Below are positions 37,910 to 46,307 of a stretch of DNA of 64,000 nucleotides, one piece after another (position 1 is the first letter of the stretch; every line of letters begins with the position of its first letter). Under the pieces are notes generated by a model. That model was not told the origin of the DNA. It saw only the letters and a program-made list of their open reading frames with translations, and did no database searches. Source of the stretch: Caldilineaceae bacterium (GTDB taxonomy: Bacteria; Chloroflexota; Anaerolineae; Caldilineales; Caldilineaceae); contig OY282376.1 of assembly GCA_958295845.1 (NCBI GenBank), positions 2,059,022-2,123,021 of the forward strand. The letters run 5' to 3'. The position numbers and the translations under genes are program-made.

Positions 37910-38306
37910 CTGTTCCAGGAAATCTCCGCCACAGCAAGTTAGAAATCTAGAATCCGCTGCCAGCAGTTTATTTGCGAATTGCTCAATAATTTTATCACGG
38001 GCGCTCACGAAAGTTACGACACAATATCACCTTGATCGCCGTGACTCTGTATTCTCTACCACGCTCACAAAACTGGAACTGAGAATGCTCCCAAACCGGT
38101 CCAAATTGCCATCTGAGAAATGCGTTAGCCGCCAGGCCTCGCATTTCTGTCGGCTGGGCCCCATGCAACCGTATTCGCCCTGACGCAGAACGAGTACCCG
38201 TCAATGAGGGAATGTAGCAATCTGAGGAAGGTGGCGAATAAAAAAAGTACCAACTGACAGCTCAGTTGGTACGTATATGTGCTGCGCTTTGGCCCTGCTC
38301 TTGCCG
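37910..38306. other. Intergenic region between the G5/3D gene and the fused glycosyltransferase gene
   Basis: About 400 bases containing the terminator of the 3D-domain gene and, on the minus strand, the leader of the large membrane-protein cluster. No consensus promoter stands out. The alternative N-terminal extension of the fused gene (to 38008) would fall here. Confidence 0.45.
38238..38272 (-). terminator. Intrinsic terminator of the G5/3D-domain gene
   Basis: A perfect 11-bp stem, GTACCAACTGA/TCAGTTGGTAC, with a CAGC/GCTG loop. On the minus strand it is followed by seven Ts. It lies about 35 bases past the stop at 38307. Confidence 0.88.
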
Positions 38307-39977
38307 TTACTGCGGCTCAATCGGCCAGTTCCGAATCACCCATTCAATTTGATTGTCAGGCGGCGGCGGCCACAAAAGGTAAACGTCAACCCAGCGGCTC
38401 CACAACACCAGATTGTGGTCGTCATATCCAAGGTCAATGCGCCTGAACTGAATGTTACCCCCGGTATCTAGCGCATCTCCCAAACCGTAACCAGGAACGT
38501 AAACCTGGGTTCGCAGTGGAATTATCCTCGGATCTACCGCTACGACCCCTTTCCGCATCCGGTCCCCAGTACGGGTAAACCCGTACCACGGTACGCTCGG
38601 AGAGACTCCTGCCGTGGACGCACTGTAACTGGTTGCCCGCATTCTGATCTTGCGCCAGTAGGTGATCTCCTGTCCATCTTCGGTGACAAAAGTCTGCGGT
38701 GCTATCTTCTGGCCGTACACGATCCGCTTGTTGCTCGGCTCCTGTGCCACCCAAACGTCTTCCAGCGAACGGTCAACCATCTCTCCGTCTCGATACAGAA
38801 CCCGGAAGCGCCTCCGCGTAATGCCCTCTGCCCCTTCATGTTCTAAGAGAGTGTCGATCGGCAGGTTCGGGTCCCCCACCCACTCAGTCTCAAACGGAGC
38901 GATCTCATCTTCGACTTCGACCTCTTCACGTACGCGAACAATCCGAATCTGCATGTCCTGGGTTAGCCCGCTGCTCAACTGGGGCGACACCTCGTCAAGA
39001 CCTGTGAGCCCAACCCCTATCTCCGCCAGAACATCCGCCACTGAACTGCTCAGCGTACGCGTTCTGTATAGCACGCCGTCTGCCACCAGACTTACCGGTA
39101 CGCTGCGCCGGATGAACACACGCAGTCCCGAGCTGACACGTGTGCCCAGCGCAGGCTGAACTTCATCGCCAAGATAGACTGTGAACTGCGCATCGCGTAG
39201 CGCTTCGCCCACCGTATCTGCCAGCGTGTGTATCGTAAAGGGGATCGCGTCCTCATAGACTGTGAGACGGACCGAACGGTTGACATCTATCAACATTGGT
39301 GCCTTCTCAACCTTGTCCCAAACCGGCCCGCCCGAAAGACGCGTCTCGCTGACTTGACTCGGTCCCAGCGGAATCACGTCGTACCAACCAATTTCCGTGC
39401 CGTAAATCAGTACCTGGTCGCGAGGACTAAAGGGGATCCCAGCGTCGGCCATGAGCTCAGCGGGTGTCTTCGCCCAACTCGCAACCTCGTATTCCCGTCT
39501 GTCCGCGACGATACGGAAGCGCTGCGGCCTCTCGATTGAGAGGCGCAGACCATCTGTAATTCTGGAGTCCAAATTGTGGGAGATACGGAGGCCTTCAGAG
39601 GGCGCCGTCCCCGACAGGGCAATTCCTTGAGAGGGCGGCGTTTCACTGGCCGCGCTATGGGCCTGTGCCACGCGAGCAGGGACCAAAGAACTTTCGGCCA
39701 GAGCAGCCTCGGTGACTCCCTCCGGCCCCATCAGCAGCCCAACGTCGGTCAGCAAATCACCCACATTCCGCCTGTGGGTCTGCACTGTTCTGGTGACTCC
39801 GTCTACCTCGATCTCAACTGTGCTAGCTGTTAAGTTCCAAAGCAACCAGAGCCCTACGATCGCAGCCGTCAACGCTGACAACTGTACCAGGATCCGAATC
39901 CGCCGGCCCGAATGCCGCCTCACTGGGGGATCGGAGACAGCTACATCCGGCTTAATCCGTCGGGTGACAGTAGCCAT
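38307..39977 (-). CDS. Cell-wall protein with DUF348 repeats, G5 domain and 3D domain (YabE/Rpf-like)
   Basis: This 556-residue protein has a basic N-terminus, a single membrane anchor (about 28-48) and three DUF348-like repeats (about 52-335; units like VEIEVDGVTRTVQTHRRNVGDLL). A G5 domain (about 342-420) is followed by a C-terminal 3D domain (about 440-540). The 3D domain shows its conserved aspartates in VAVDPRIIPL, ALDTGG and RRIDLGY, as in MltA-like lytic enzymes and YabE-type resuscitation factors. It probably cleaves or remodels peptidoglycan outside the membrane. The presence of this monoderm-type protein fits a Chloroflexota cell wall. It has its own terminator and is upstream of the glycosyltransferase cluster. 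Confidence 0.9.
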   Translation of the reverse strand: MATVTRRIKPDVAVSDPPVRRHSGRRIRILVQLSALTAAIVGLWLLWNLTASTVEIEVDGVTRTVQTHRRNVGDLLTDVGLLMGPEGVTEAALAESSLVPARVAQAHSAASETPPSQGIALSGTAPSEGLRISHNLDSRITDGLRLSIERPQRFRIVADRREYEVASWAKTPAELMADAGIPFSPRDQVLIYGTEIGWYDVIPLGPSQVSETRLSGGPVWDKVEKAPMLIDVNRSVRLTVYEDAIPFTIHTLADTVGEALRDAQFTVYLGDEVQPALGTRVSSGLRVFIRRSVPVSLVADGVLYRTRTLSSSVADVLAEIGVGLTGLDEVSPQLSSGLTQDMQIRIVRVREEVEVEDEIAPFETEWVGDPNLPIDTLLEHEGAEGITRRRFRVLYRDGEMVDRSLEDVWVAQEPSNKRIVYGQKIAPQTFVTEDGQEITYWRKIRMRATSYSASTAGVSPSVPWYGFTRTGDRMRKGVVAVDPRIIPLRTQVYVPGYGLGDALDTGGNIQFRRIDLGYDDHNLVLWSRWVDVYLLWPPPPDNQIEWVIRNWPIEPQ

Positions 39978-40713
39978 GGCAACATTCTATCCATAATTTC
40001 AAATCTTCAAAATCTCTTACCTTCCCGATGGCAAATAAGACTGAACAAATACCGGAAAAGTTCCCCAAATTAGGACAAAAACTAGACCAAATGCCCCACT
40101 AGACCCTCTGAACCCCCTTTCAACACCGTTTTTCACACCCCGACCGGTGACCTGCAGCCCGTCAACCCTGAACCCGAATAGGCAAGCTTCCCCATGAAAG
40201 CCGGCCCCTTGCAGCAGCGAAACTCTCGCACCTGCCTACTTGGACTAGCTTTCGCCCATCTGTAACCAAGTGTCCGCCCTCGAGCCCACCCTCAAACCAC
40301 CACACCCACGCCCTTCTCCCGAACCGTACAAGAGGCAACCACGCACCGAAAGTCTCTGCCATTGCCCCTGCAGTTTCTGACCTCTGACCCCCGCCCCTTG
40401 CAGTTCCGTAGAAGCTTCAGCAAACGTACGACGCGATGCGAGGAACCCGACCACAAAAGCCGGGAATCAGGCAATCTCTAGGGAAGGTTGTCTCCAACTT
40501 GGGACGGAACTGCCGCAATCTAAGAGGAAGGGTTGCATGAGGAATGCAGTCACCAGAGCGACCAGGCGCCTCAAATCACCCCATTATTCAGCAAGAGCCA
40601 GCCGTGCGCCCATTGGACCCACTAGGGACACACGTACTTTGGAAACAAAATGTAGAATTACTAAGGACTGTCAGTAGGAAGACGCCTCCACGCCGAAACG
40701 CGCCCCCCTCCTG
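39978..40713. other. Non-coding gap upstream of the G5/3D gene
   Basis: About 735 bases without a convincing gene. Minus-strand open frames at 40162-40474 overlap each other in different frames and have no family pattern. The right part should be the 3' flank of the sulfatase, the left part the promoter of the 3D gene. I see no repeat, tRNA or terminator. Confidence 0.45.
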
Positions 40714-42195
40714 TCAAGCCAGCCAGTTCATCTCCTTCACCATGGGCCAGCGATAGCGCTCTTCCGGCCCCGTATTGCGTGCCCAGGACACCAGGATCGG
40801 CTCGTCCGCGTTCTTCTGCGCCATCTTCCGCCGCACCTGCTCCGGGTCCCACTCCCGCAAAATCTCGCCCCGCAGGTCCAGCAAAATCCTCTGGCAACCC
40901 GGGTCCTCCGCACGGTCAACCAACTCCTCCGGGTCCTCCTTCAAATTGAAGAGTTGGGAAGGCTGCTCGTGATAATAAATGTACTTCCAATCTTCCCGCC
41001 GAATCATGCGTTGGTAAACCCCCTCAGGGGGAGAAAATTTGTCGGTGCAGTACTCGGAGAACGCCGTATCTTCCCACGCGTAGGACTCGTCTCGCCCGTC
41101 TATCAAAGGAAGAAAGCTGCGGCCCGCCGAGTTTGGCAGAGCCGGCGCTTCCAGTGCGTCCAGCATCGTCGCCGCAACATCGATTGCACTGACAACATTG
41201 TCGCAGCGCTCATTCTCTGGAATGCGGCCCGGCCAGCTTACGATGAGCGGCACCCGGACAGACTCTTCGTAAAACACGTGCTTCCAGAATAGGCCGTGCT
41301 CCCCCTGCATGTCGCCATGGTCCGACGTGTAGATGATCAAAGTATTTTCATCAAGTCCATTCTCAACCAGCGCGTTCAATATCTGCCCGATCATAGCATC
41401 CGTACGGTAAACAAGACCGGCGTAAGCCGCCCGCGACCTGCGTACCTCCTCTTCATCCATAACCTCAATGCCCGTCGACCTGCGCCACCAGCGCAAAAAA
41501 GGATGCTGCTCGTCGGGACCCGGTCCCGCTTTGCGGGGTAGAGTCATCTTTTCGGCATAAAGGTCGTAGTCCTCCTGCCGCGCCACATACGGAGGATGAG
41601 GAAGCATCAAGCCGACCGAAAGACTGAATGGCTGTTCCAAGAGTCCCGCCCGTTTCTGGACGCCCAACCGGTTCAACCGCCCGATTGTAACCGCCGTCAC
41701 GTCCTCGTCATGGACCTGGTACGCGCTCTGACCGGGCCCTGAGCGTTCCAGGCTCAGATGATGGGGCCCGGCCGTAACACCGAGAATGCCCCGATCAGGG
41801 CCCGGATTGCCTGGGTGGTTCGAACCGTGGTCGCCCACAAAACGCGCGGCATACCCGTGCAGCTGGTCCGGACCCAGCGCGTGCATGCGGCCCACAAGCT
41901 CCGGCTGATAGCCTGCAGCGCCCATCGAATGCGCAAATGTAGGAATCCTCGATTCGAGGGCATGCTCGTTGGTCCATACCTCATTTTGAAATGGATGCCG
42001 CCCGCTCAGCATCGACATGCGCGAAGGAACGCAAATCGGCGAGCTGCAGTACGCATTGTCAAAAACGACCCCGTTGGCCGCGAGCCGGTCAAGGTTCGGC
42101 GTATCCACCAGATCGTCGCCGTAACATCCCGTAACATGTGGGCTGTGCTGGTCAGTGTGAATATAAAGAAGATTGGGGCCGTTTGACTTGCTCAT
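40714..42195 (-). CDS. Sulfatase (type I, formylglycine-dependent), cytoplasmic
   Basis: This protein of about 493 residues is an alkaline-phosphatase-superfamily sulfatase. The motif CVPSR (Cys55) is the C-x-P-S-R site that must be converted to formylglycine. TDQHS near the N-terminus and SDHGDMQGEHGLFWKH supply calcium and sulfate ligands. There is no signal peptide, so it should work in the cytoplasm on imported sulfate esters. I chose the ATG at 42195, preceded by GGAG, over 42267 because the protein fold starts at once (NLLYIHTDQ). It lies on the opposite strand from the other sulfatases. Phosphonate monoester or choline-sulfate hydrolysis cannot be excluded. Confidence 0.92.
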   Translation of the reverse strand: MSKSNGPNLLYIHTDQHSPHVTGCYGDDLVDTPNLDRLAANGVVFDNAYCSSPICVPSRMSMLSGRHPFQNEVWTNEHALESRIPTFAHSMGAAGYQPELVGRMHALGPDQLHGYAARFVGDHGSNHPGNPGPDRGILGVTAGPHHLSLERSGPGQSAYQVHDEDVTAVTIGRLNRLGVQKRAGLLEQPFSLSVGLMLPHPPYVARQEDYDLYAEKMTLPRKAGPGPDEQHPFLRWWRRSTGIEVMDEEEVRRSRAAYAGLVYRTDAMIGQILNALVENGLDENTLIIYTSDHGDMQGEHGLFWKHVFYEESVRVPLIVSWPGRIPENERCDNVVSAIDVAATMLDALEAPALPNSAGRSFLPLIDGRDESYAWEDTAFSEYCTDKFSPPEGVYQRMIRREDWKYIYYHEQPSQLFNLKEDPEELVDRAEDPGCQRILLDLRGEILREWDPEQVRRKMAQKNADEPILVSWARNTGPEERYRWPMVKEMNWLA

Positions 42196-42650
42196 TTCGC
42201 TCTCCGCTATTTGTCTTAATGATCCAAAGGTATTTACGCACCCAGCACCTCCTGGTGACACCGACACCTGAATTCAGTCTTGCAGATGCCCGTTCAATTC
42301 GGAAGCAAAATTGTTTTCAGCAACTGCAGGAGGAAGCAACTGGCTTGGGGTCCCGCGCCATTCGGCGGGTCCACTGTGTTCATGACAGGACTTGGACCCA
42401 TACTCGGCGGCCGAATTGGCAGACAGCGCTGGCCAACTTTTTCTAGGTTCAGCCGTGGGAAGAGTAGCAAATACGGCCAAGTGTGGCAAATGTTCTGAAG
42501 AGGGCTTACCTGGTAAGTCGAGAGCTTCTTCTGGCCGACGTCCAAAGACGCAGGTGCAATCCGCGATGCCCCCAGCCCCAAAAAAGCGTGAACAATAAAT
42601 CCTATGAATGGCTGGTCCGAATAGTGGCGAAAATGGTCTGACTGTAACGA
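42196..42650. other. Gap between sulfatase and IS66 remnant
   Basis: About 455 bases with no supported gene. Overlapping short frames on both strands lack recognisable domains. It may hold further decayed insertion-sequence DNA, since the IS66 homology breaks off just to the right, but I could not identify terminal repeats. Confidence 0.4.
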
Positions 42651-43178
42651 CTAAGACCAGGCAAGCCCTCGATCCCTTTTGTGCCAACGAAGGTCGTTTC
42701 TCTCCGTTCGTCTATTGACTTCGCGGGCGAGGATCGCCAATATGGCCGTCCGGCCGCACGTGGCCTCCCTTTTGCGGGGGAGTCCCACCGTGATGCCACC
42801 TGAAAACAGGCACCGCCGCCTGCGCGCCGCCAGCTCACGTACGATGACAGGGTCCGATTCCGCAACCTGCTTCAAGGTGGGTCCTTCGTGCCCGCGCTGC
42901 CCACCACGCGGCCGCTGGCCAGAGCGGTGCAGACTCATACGCTTGCCTTTCTTCGGACCATCGCTGCTCGGCGGCTTGCCGCTGTAGTGACCGTCTTTCG
43001 CAAGTTGATCCTGCAACTTCTGGATCAGTTCCCGCTGCACGTCCACCTGCTGCTGCAATTGCTGCACCAACTCCTGTTGCGCCCCATATTGCAGCTGTAG
43101 AACCAGAATCAACTTGATCAGCCTCTCTCGGTCCAATCGCTCTAACTGCTCTCGGTCCAACTGGCCCAATTTGCTCAT
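42651..43178 (-). pseudogene. IS66-family transposase, truncated N-terminal remnant
   Basis: The first ~115 codons match the N-terminus of IS66 TnpC. A Leu/Gln-rich coiled coil (LQQQVDVQRELIQKLQDQL) is followed by the hallmark GKPPSSDGPKKGK and RPRGGQRGHEGPTLKQV. After VIVRELAA the expected CxxCG zinc site and the rest of the ~500-residue transposase are missing, and the frame continues into unrelated sequence to a stop at 42651. The homologous part is about 42833-43178. It is a dead fragment marking a past insertion between the sulfatase and the isomerase gene. Confidence 0.8.
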
Positions 43179-43351
43179 ATGCCCTACTCTAGGTCTGCCA
43201 AGAGCAAACGCACATTAGCTCTTTTTCATAACGTAGGCTAAGCAGTTACATTCCAATCACGATGACTGCCGCACAGCAGCCTTCCCATCCTGTACTCAAG
43301 TTCTTGCCGTGGCCGGATTTGAGAACTGCCTGTGTAGGGAACATTTAGTTT

Positions 43352-43383
43352 GGCGTTCTTTCCCCTCGTATTTCGGGAACGCC
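43352..43383. repeat. Inverted repeat upstream of the isomerase gene
   Basis: GGCGTTC and GAACGCC form a 7-bp inverted repeat with an 18-base spacer, ending about 30 bases before the ATG at 43414. It could be a hairpin in the leader or an operator for a dimeric regulator; nothing else supports either. Confidence 0.35.
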
Positions 43384-43413
43384 GCCGACTCCGCTTGAAA
43401 GCGAGGTTACATA

Positions 43414-44343
43414 ATGAATTTCGGCGCATCTGTGTGGCCATTCAAATGGACGACCCCCTATGCCAAGTCCATCTCGAGAATCGCAAAGTTAGGGTTTACC
43501 GCCGTCGAGCTGATTGCCTGGCGCCGCGAAGTCCTCGATGAATACTACACCCCCCAGACAATCAAAGATCTCAGGAACATTATTGAGAGTGAAGGCCTCG
43601 TCCTGTCTCAATTTGTTTCTACGCCGCTGGGAATGGCCAGCCCCGATGAGCGAGAAAGGGATCGATCAGTCGAGCACTTCAAGAAGGTAGTTGAAGTAGG
43701 CGTCGAACTCGGAACAGAGATCGTCAACAGCGTTTCGGCCCATCCGTTCGACATTCAGTTTCCGCGCATAACTGACCTGCCCCACACGCAGAAATTTCAG
43801 GTAGATATCCCATCTGGTCTCAACTGGCAGCAGAATTGGCGGGACTATGTCGAGACCATGCGGAAATGCTGTAGTCTGTGTGAAGACGCAGGACTAAAGT
43901 ACGCTCTTGAGCCGCATCCATATCGGTACATGGCGAACGCAGCCTCAATGTTGCGCCTGATCGAACATGTGGCGTCGGATTCCTTGGGGATGAATCTCGA
44001 TCCAAGCCACCTGTTTCCGGTTGGAGAAATCCCACATGTCGTCATCTATCAGTTGGCTGACAGAATCTTCCACTGCCACTTCTCCGACAATGACGGCACG
44101 ACCAATGTCCACTGGCGGCCGGGCAAAGGGAAAATTGACTGGGAAGCCGTGATGATAGCACTCAAAGATATCGGCTTCGACGGCGTCGTTTCAATTGAGT
44201 TGGAAGATGTGCCAGGTGTGGCCAGAAGTGTATCCGATGTCCCTGCCGATTGGGTGGCAACAGAGGCCTTTGACCGAGAGAATATCGCCGCTTTGCACTA
44301 TATAAAAGACATCAGTGAGCGAGTTGGATTCACCCCAGCTTGA
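43414..44343 (+). CDS. Sugar phosphate isomerase/epimerase-like TIM-barrel protein
   Basis: This 309-residue protein has the xylose-isomerase-like/AP-endonuclease-2 TIM-barrel pattern. Metal ligands are visible in order: Glu in YALEPHPYR, Asp and His in NLDPSHLFP, His in FHCHFSDND, and Glu in VVSIELED. Such enzymes isomerise or epimerise ketoses, keto-acids or inositol derivatives in sugar breakdown. The ATG follows GAGG by 7 bases. The gene is flanked by sulfatases and lies upstream of a sugar/peptide-type ABC system, so it probably handles the released sugar. Confidence 0.88.
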   Translation: MNFGASVWPFKWTTPYAKSISRIAKLGFTAVELIAWRREVLDEYYTPQTIKDLRNIIESEGLVLSQFVSTPLGMASPDERERDRSVEHFKKVVEVGVELGTEIVNSVSAHPFDIQFPRITDLPHTQKFQVDIPSGLNWQQNWRDYVETMRKCCSLCEDAGLKYALEPHPYRYMANAASMLRLIEHVASDSLGMNLDPSHLFPVGEIPHVVIYQLADRIFHCHFSDNDGTTNVHWRPGKGKIDWEAVMIALKDIGFDGVVSIELEDVPGVARSVSDVPADWVATEAFDRENIAALHYIKDISERVGFTPA

Positions 44344-44778
44344 TGCATCTTGTGCCCCGCCCTGAAGCCGGAAGAAAGACAACCTGTCGACGCCAAGAAA
44401 CGATTCCCCAGGAGATTAGCGCAGCTGGGCAGACCTACGGCAAGGTGGGAGAAAGCCAGAGCGGGGAAAATTCTATTCAGCCGTCTATGGCACGAGCGTG
44501 ACTACCCCACTGGTTTACGCGCCGATCACTTTTAGGACGTCCCGTTGTCTATTCTGCAGGCCTTTAGAAACTCTGATCGTCAAAGAACAGGAGAATTGCG
44601 GTCCCATCTACCTACTCCCCTGACGGAGTCTGGCCTGTGCTTTCTGCATCTTCCCTTCAAGAAGTCGGCTTCCATTCAACCTGCCAGCGACAGATTCGAC
44701 GCCTTGTCTGTAGGTACCGTTTGACTTTATAATCCCCCAAAACGCGGTAACTACCCCCATAAAAGAGACAATCTTCAC
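44344..44778. other. Intergenic region upstream of second sulfatase
   Basis: About 435 bases without a supported gene. The only clear element is the promoter near its right end. A 61-codon plus-strand frame right after the isomerase has no domain features. Confidence 0.45.
44704..44733 (+). promoter_or_regulatory. Sigma-70-type promoter of the 44779 sulfatase
   Basis: TTGTCT (44704-44709; 4 of 6) and a perfect TATAAT (44728-44733) with an 18-base spacer. The predicted start, near 44740, leaves a leader of about 40 bases before the ATG. Confidence 0.6.
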
Positions 44779-46233
44779 ATGGACCGCCCCTATATTCTCC
44801 TCATCACAACCGACCAACAGCGCTTCGACGCGGCCGGCGACGCCGCGCCAACATTTATGCGCACACCCCATTTCAATCACCTCACCCGGGAGGGCGTCAA
44901 CTTCACCTCTGCCTACGGCGACTGCCCTGTCTGCGTCGCTTCCCGTATGTCCATCATGACTGGCAAATACGTCACCTCGCACGGAATGAGTGGCAACGGG
45001 CCCTCCTCGCGCGCAATCCCTGACGCCAGCAATACGCTGCCAACCTGCATGAGCAATTTGGGCTACCAGACCGCCGCCATAGGCAAAATGCACTTCACGC
45101 CCCAGCGCGCCCGCCACGGCTTCCAGGAAATGATTCTGCCGGAGGACTACTACCGCCACATGGCACGTCGCGGATATGACGTCCAACCTATGCGCCATGG
45201 CCTCGGTCAAAATGAGCTTTACCCCGGCATGGCCACCGTGCCCGAGGCGCTGACTCTCACTTCCTGGACCGCCGAACAGTGCGTCGAGTACATCCGTGAA
45301 CGCCGCGATCCCACCTTGCCCTTTTTCCTTTGGTGCTCATTTTCCAAGCCCCATCCCCCGATCGATCCCCCCGAGCCCTACTACTCCATGTATCGAAACT
45401 GTGACATCCCCGCGCCGGTCTTCGGCGACTGGAGTGAAGGTGAGGATGTGCCTTACGCATTTCGACTCATGCGGGAAAAACAGTCCTTCGACCTCGTGCC
45501 CCCAGAAATAATCCGCGAAGCGCGCGCCGCCTACTACGGTGTCATTACCCAGATCGACTACAACATGGGTCGCATCTTCGCCGCCCTCCAGGACATGGGC
45601 ATCTTCGACGATACCCTCATCATCTACACTTCCGATCACGGCGAATACCTGGGTGACCACCACGCCGGCGCCAAGGGTTTCTTCCACGAACCCTCAGCCC
45701 ACGTCCCCTTTGCGCTGCGTATGCCGCAGGGCTGGGACAACCGCCAGCACGGGACCCGCAACCAGTCTCTCGTCACCCTCGCCGACATTCTCCCGACCGC
45801 CGTCGCAGCCGCAGGCGGCACGCCTCCCAGCGGCGTCGACGGCCTCAATCTCGTCGACTTGGCTCGCGGGGAGATCGCGCCCCGGCCCTACCTGGAATCC
45901 GCCTTGGGCGGTCGCGACAGGCCTGGCAACTACGCCATCACCGACGGCCGCTGGAAGTACATCTGGTTCCCAGTCGGCGGCAGCGAGCAACTCTTCGACC
46001 TCGAAAGCGACCCGCAAGAACTCCGCAACCTCGTCGGCGCCGCCGCAGCCTCACCGCGTCTCGAACGTCTGCGCATCGAACTGATCGGCCGGCACCAGTC
46101 CCGCGGGTCCGAGGCCGTCGAGAACGGCAACTGGGTGACGCTGCCTGTGCCGCCCGATACCGAAGCAGATCGACGCAACACCAGCTGGCCCGGCTATCAT
46201 ACCGAGTATTACAATGTGGACGTGCGCCATTAA
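44779..46233 (+). CDS. Sulfatase (type I, formylglycine-dependent), cytoplasmic
   Basis: This 484-residue sulfatase has an N-terminal metal site (LLITTDQQRFD), the modifiable CVASR motif (Cys52; C-x-A-S-R variant), and IIYTSDHGEYLGDHH for the second metal group. No signal peptide is present. The C-terminal part has the usual WKYIWF and QLFDLESDPQELRNL of the family. It starts downstream of its own promoter and ends about 75 bases before the ABC binding-protein gene, so the two may be co-expressed. The Ala variant of the motif can still be modified by the known maturases. Confidence 0.93.
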   Translation: MDRPYILLITTDQQRFDAAGDAAPTFMRTPHFNHLTREGVNFTSAYGDCPVCVASRMSIMTGKYVTSHGMSGNGPSSRAIPDASNTLPTCMSNLGYQTAAIGKMHFTPQRARHGFQEMILPEDYYRHMARRGYDVQPMRHGLGQNELYPGMATVPEALTLTSWTAEQCVEYIRERRDPTLPFFLWCSFSKPHPPIDPPEPYYSMYRNCDIPAPVFGDWSEGEDVPYAFRLMREKQSFDLVPPEIIREARAAYYGVITQIDYNMGRIFAALQDMGIFDDTLIIYTSDHGEYLGDHHAGAKGFFHEPSAHVPFALRMPQGWDNRQHGTRNQSLVTLADILPTAVAAAGGTPPSGVDGLNLVDLARGEIAPRPYLESALGGRDRPGNYAITDGRWKYIWFPVGGSEQLFDLESDPQELRNLVGAAAASPRLERLRIELIGRHQSRGSEAVENGNWVTLPVPPDTEADRRNTSWPGYHTEYYNVDVRH

Positions 46234-46307
46234 GCAAGGGAGAACCTGTCGTAGGCTCCCCTGTCCTTCCCTTCAGTCTCATGTTCATCATGCAAAGGAG
46301 ATTCCAG

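Noticed and set aside
40162..40474. Overlapping short frames upstream of the G5/3D gene
   Set aside because: Three frames overlap each other with no family pattern.
45539..46084. 181-codon frame inside the second sulfatase
   Set aside because: It is a shadow of the sulfatase frame, rich in Ser/Thr/Pro from GC-rich codons.
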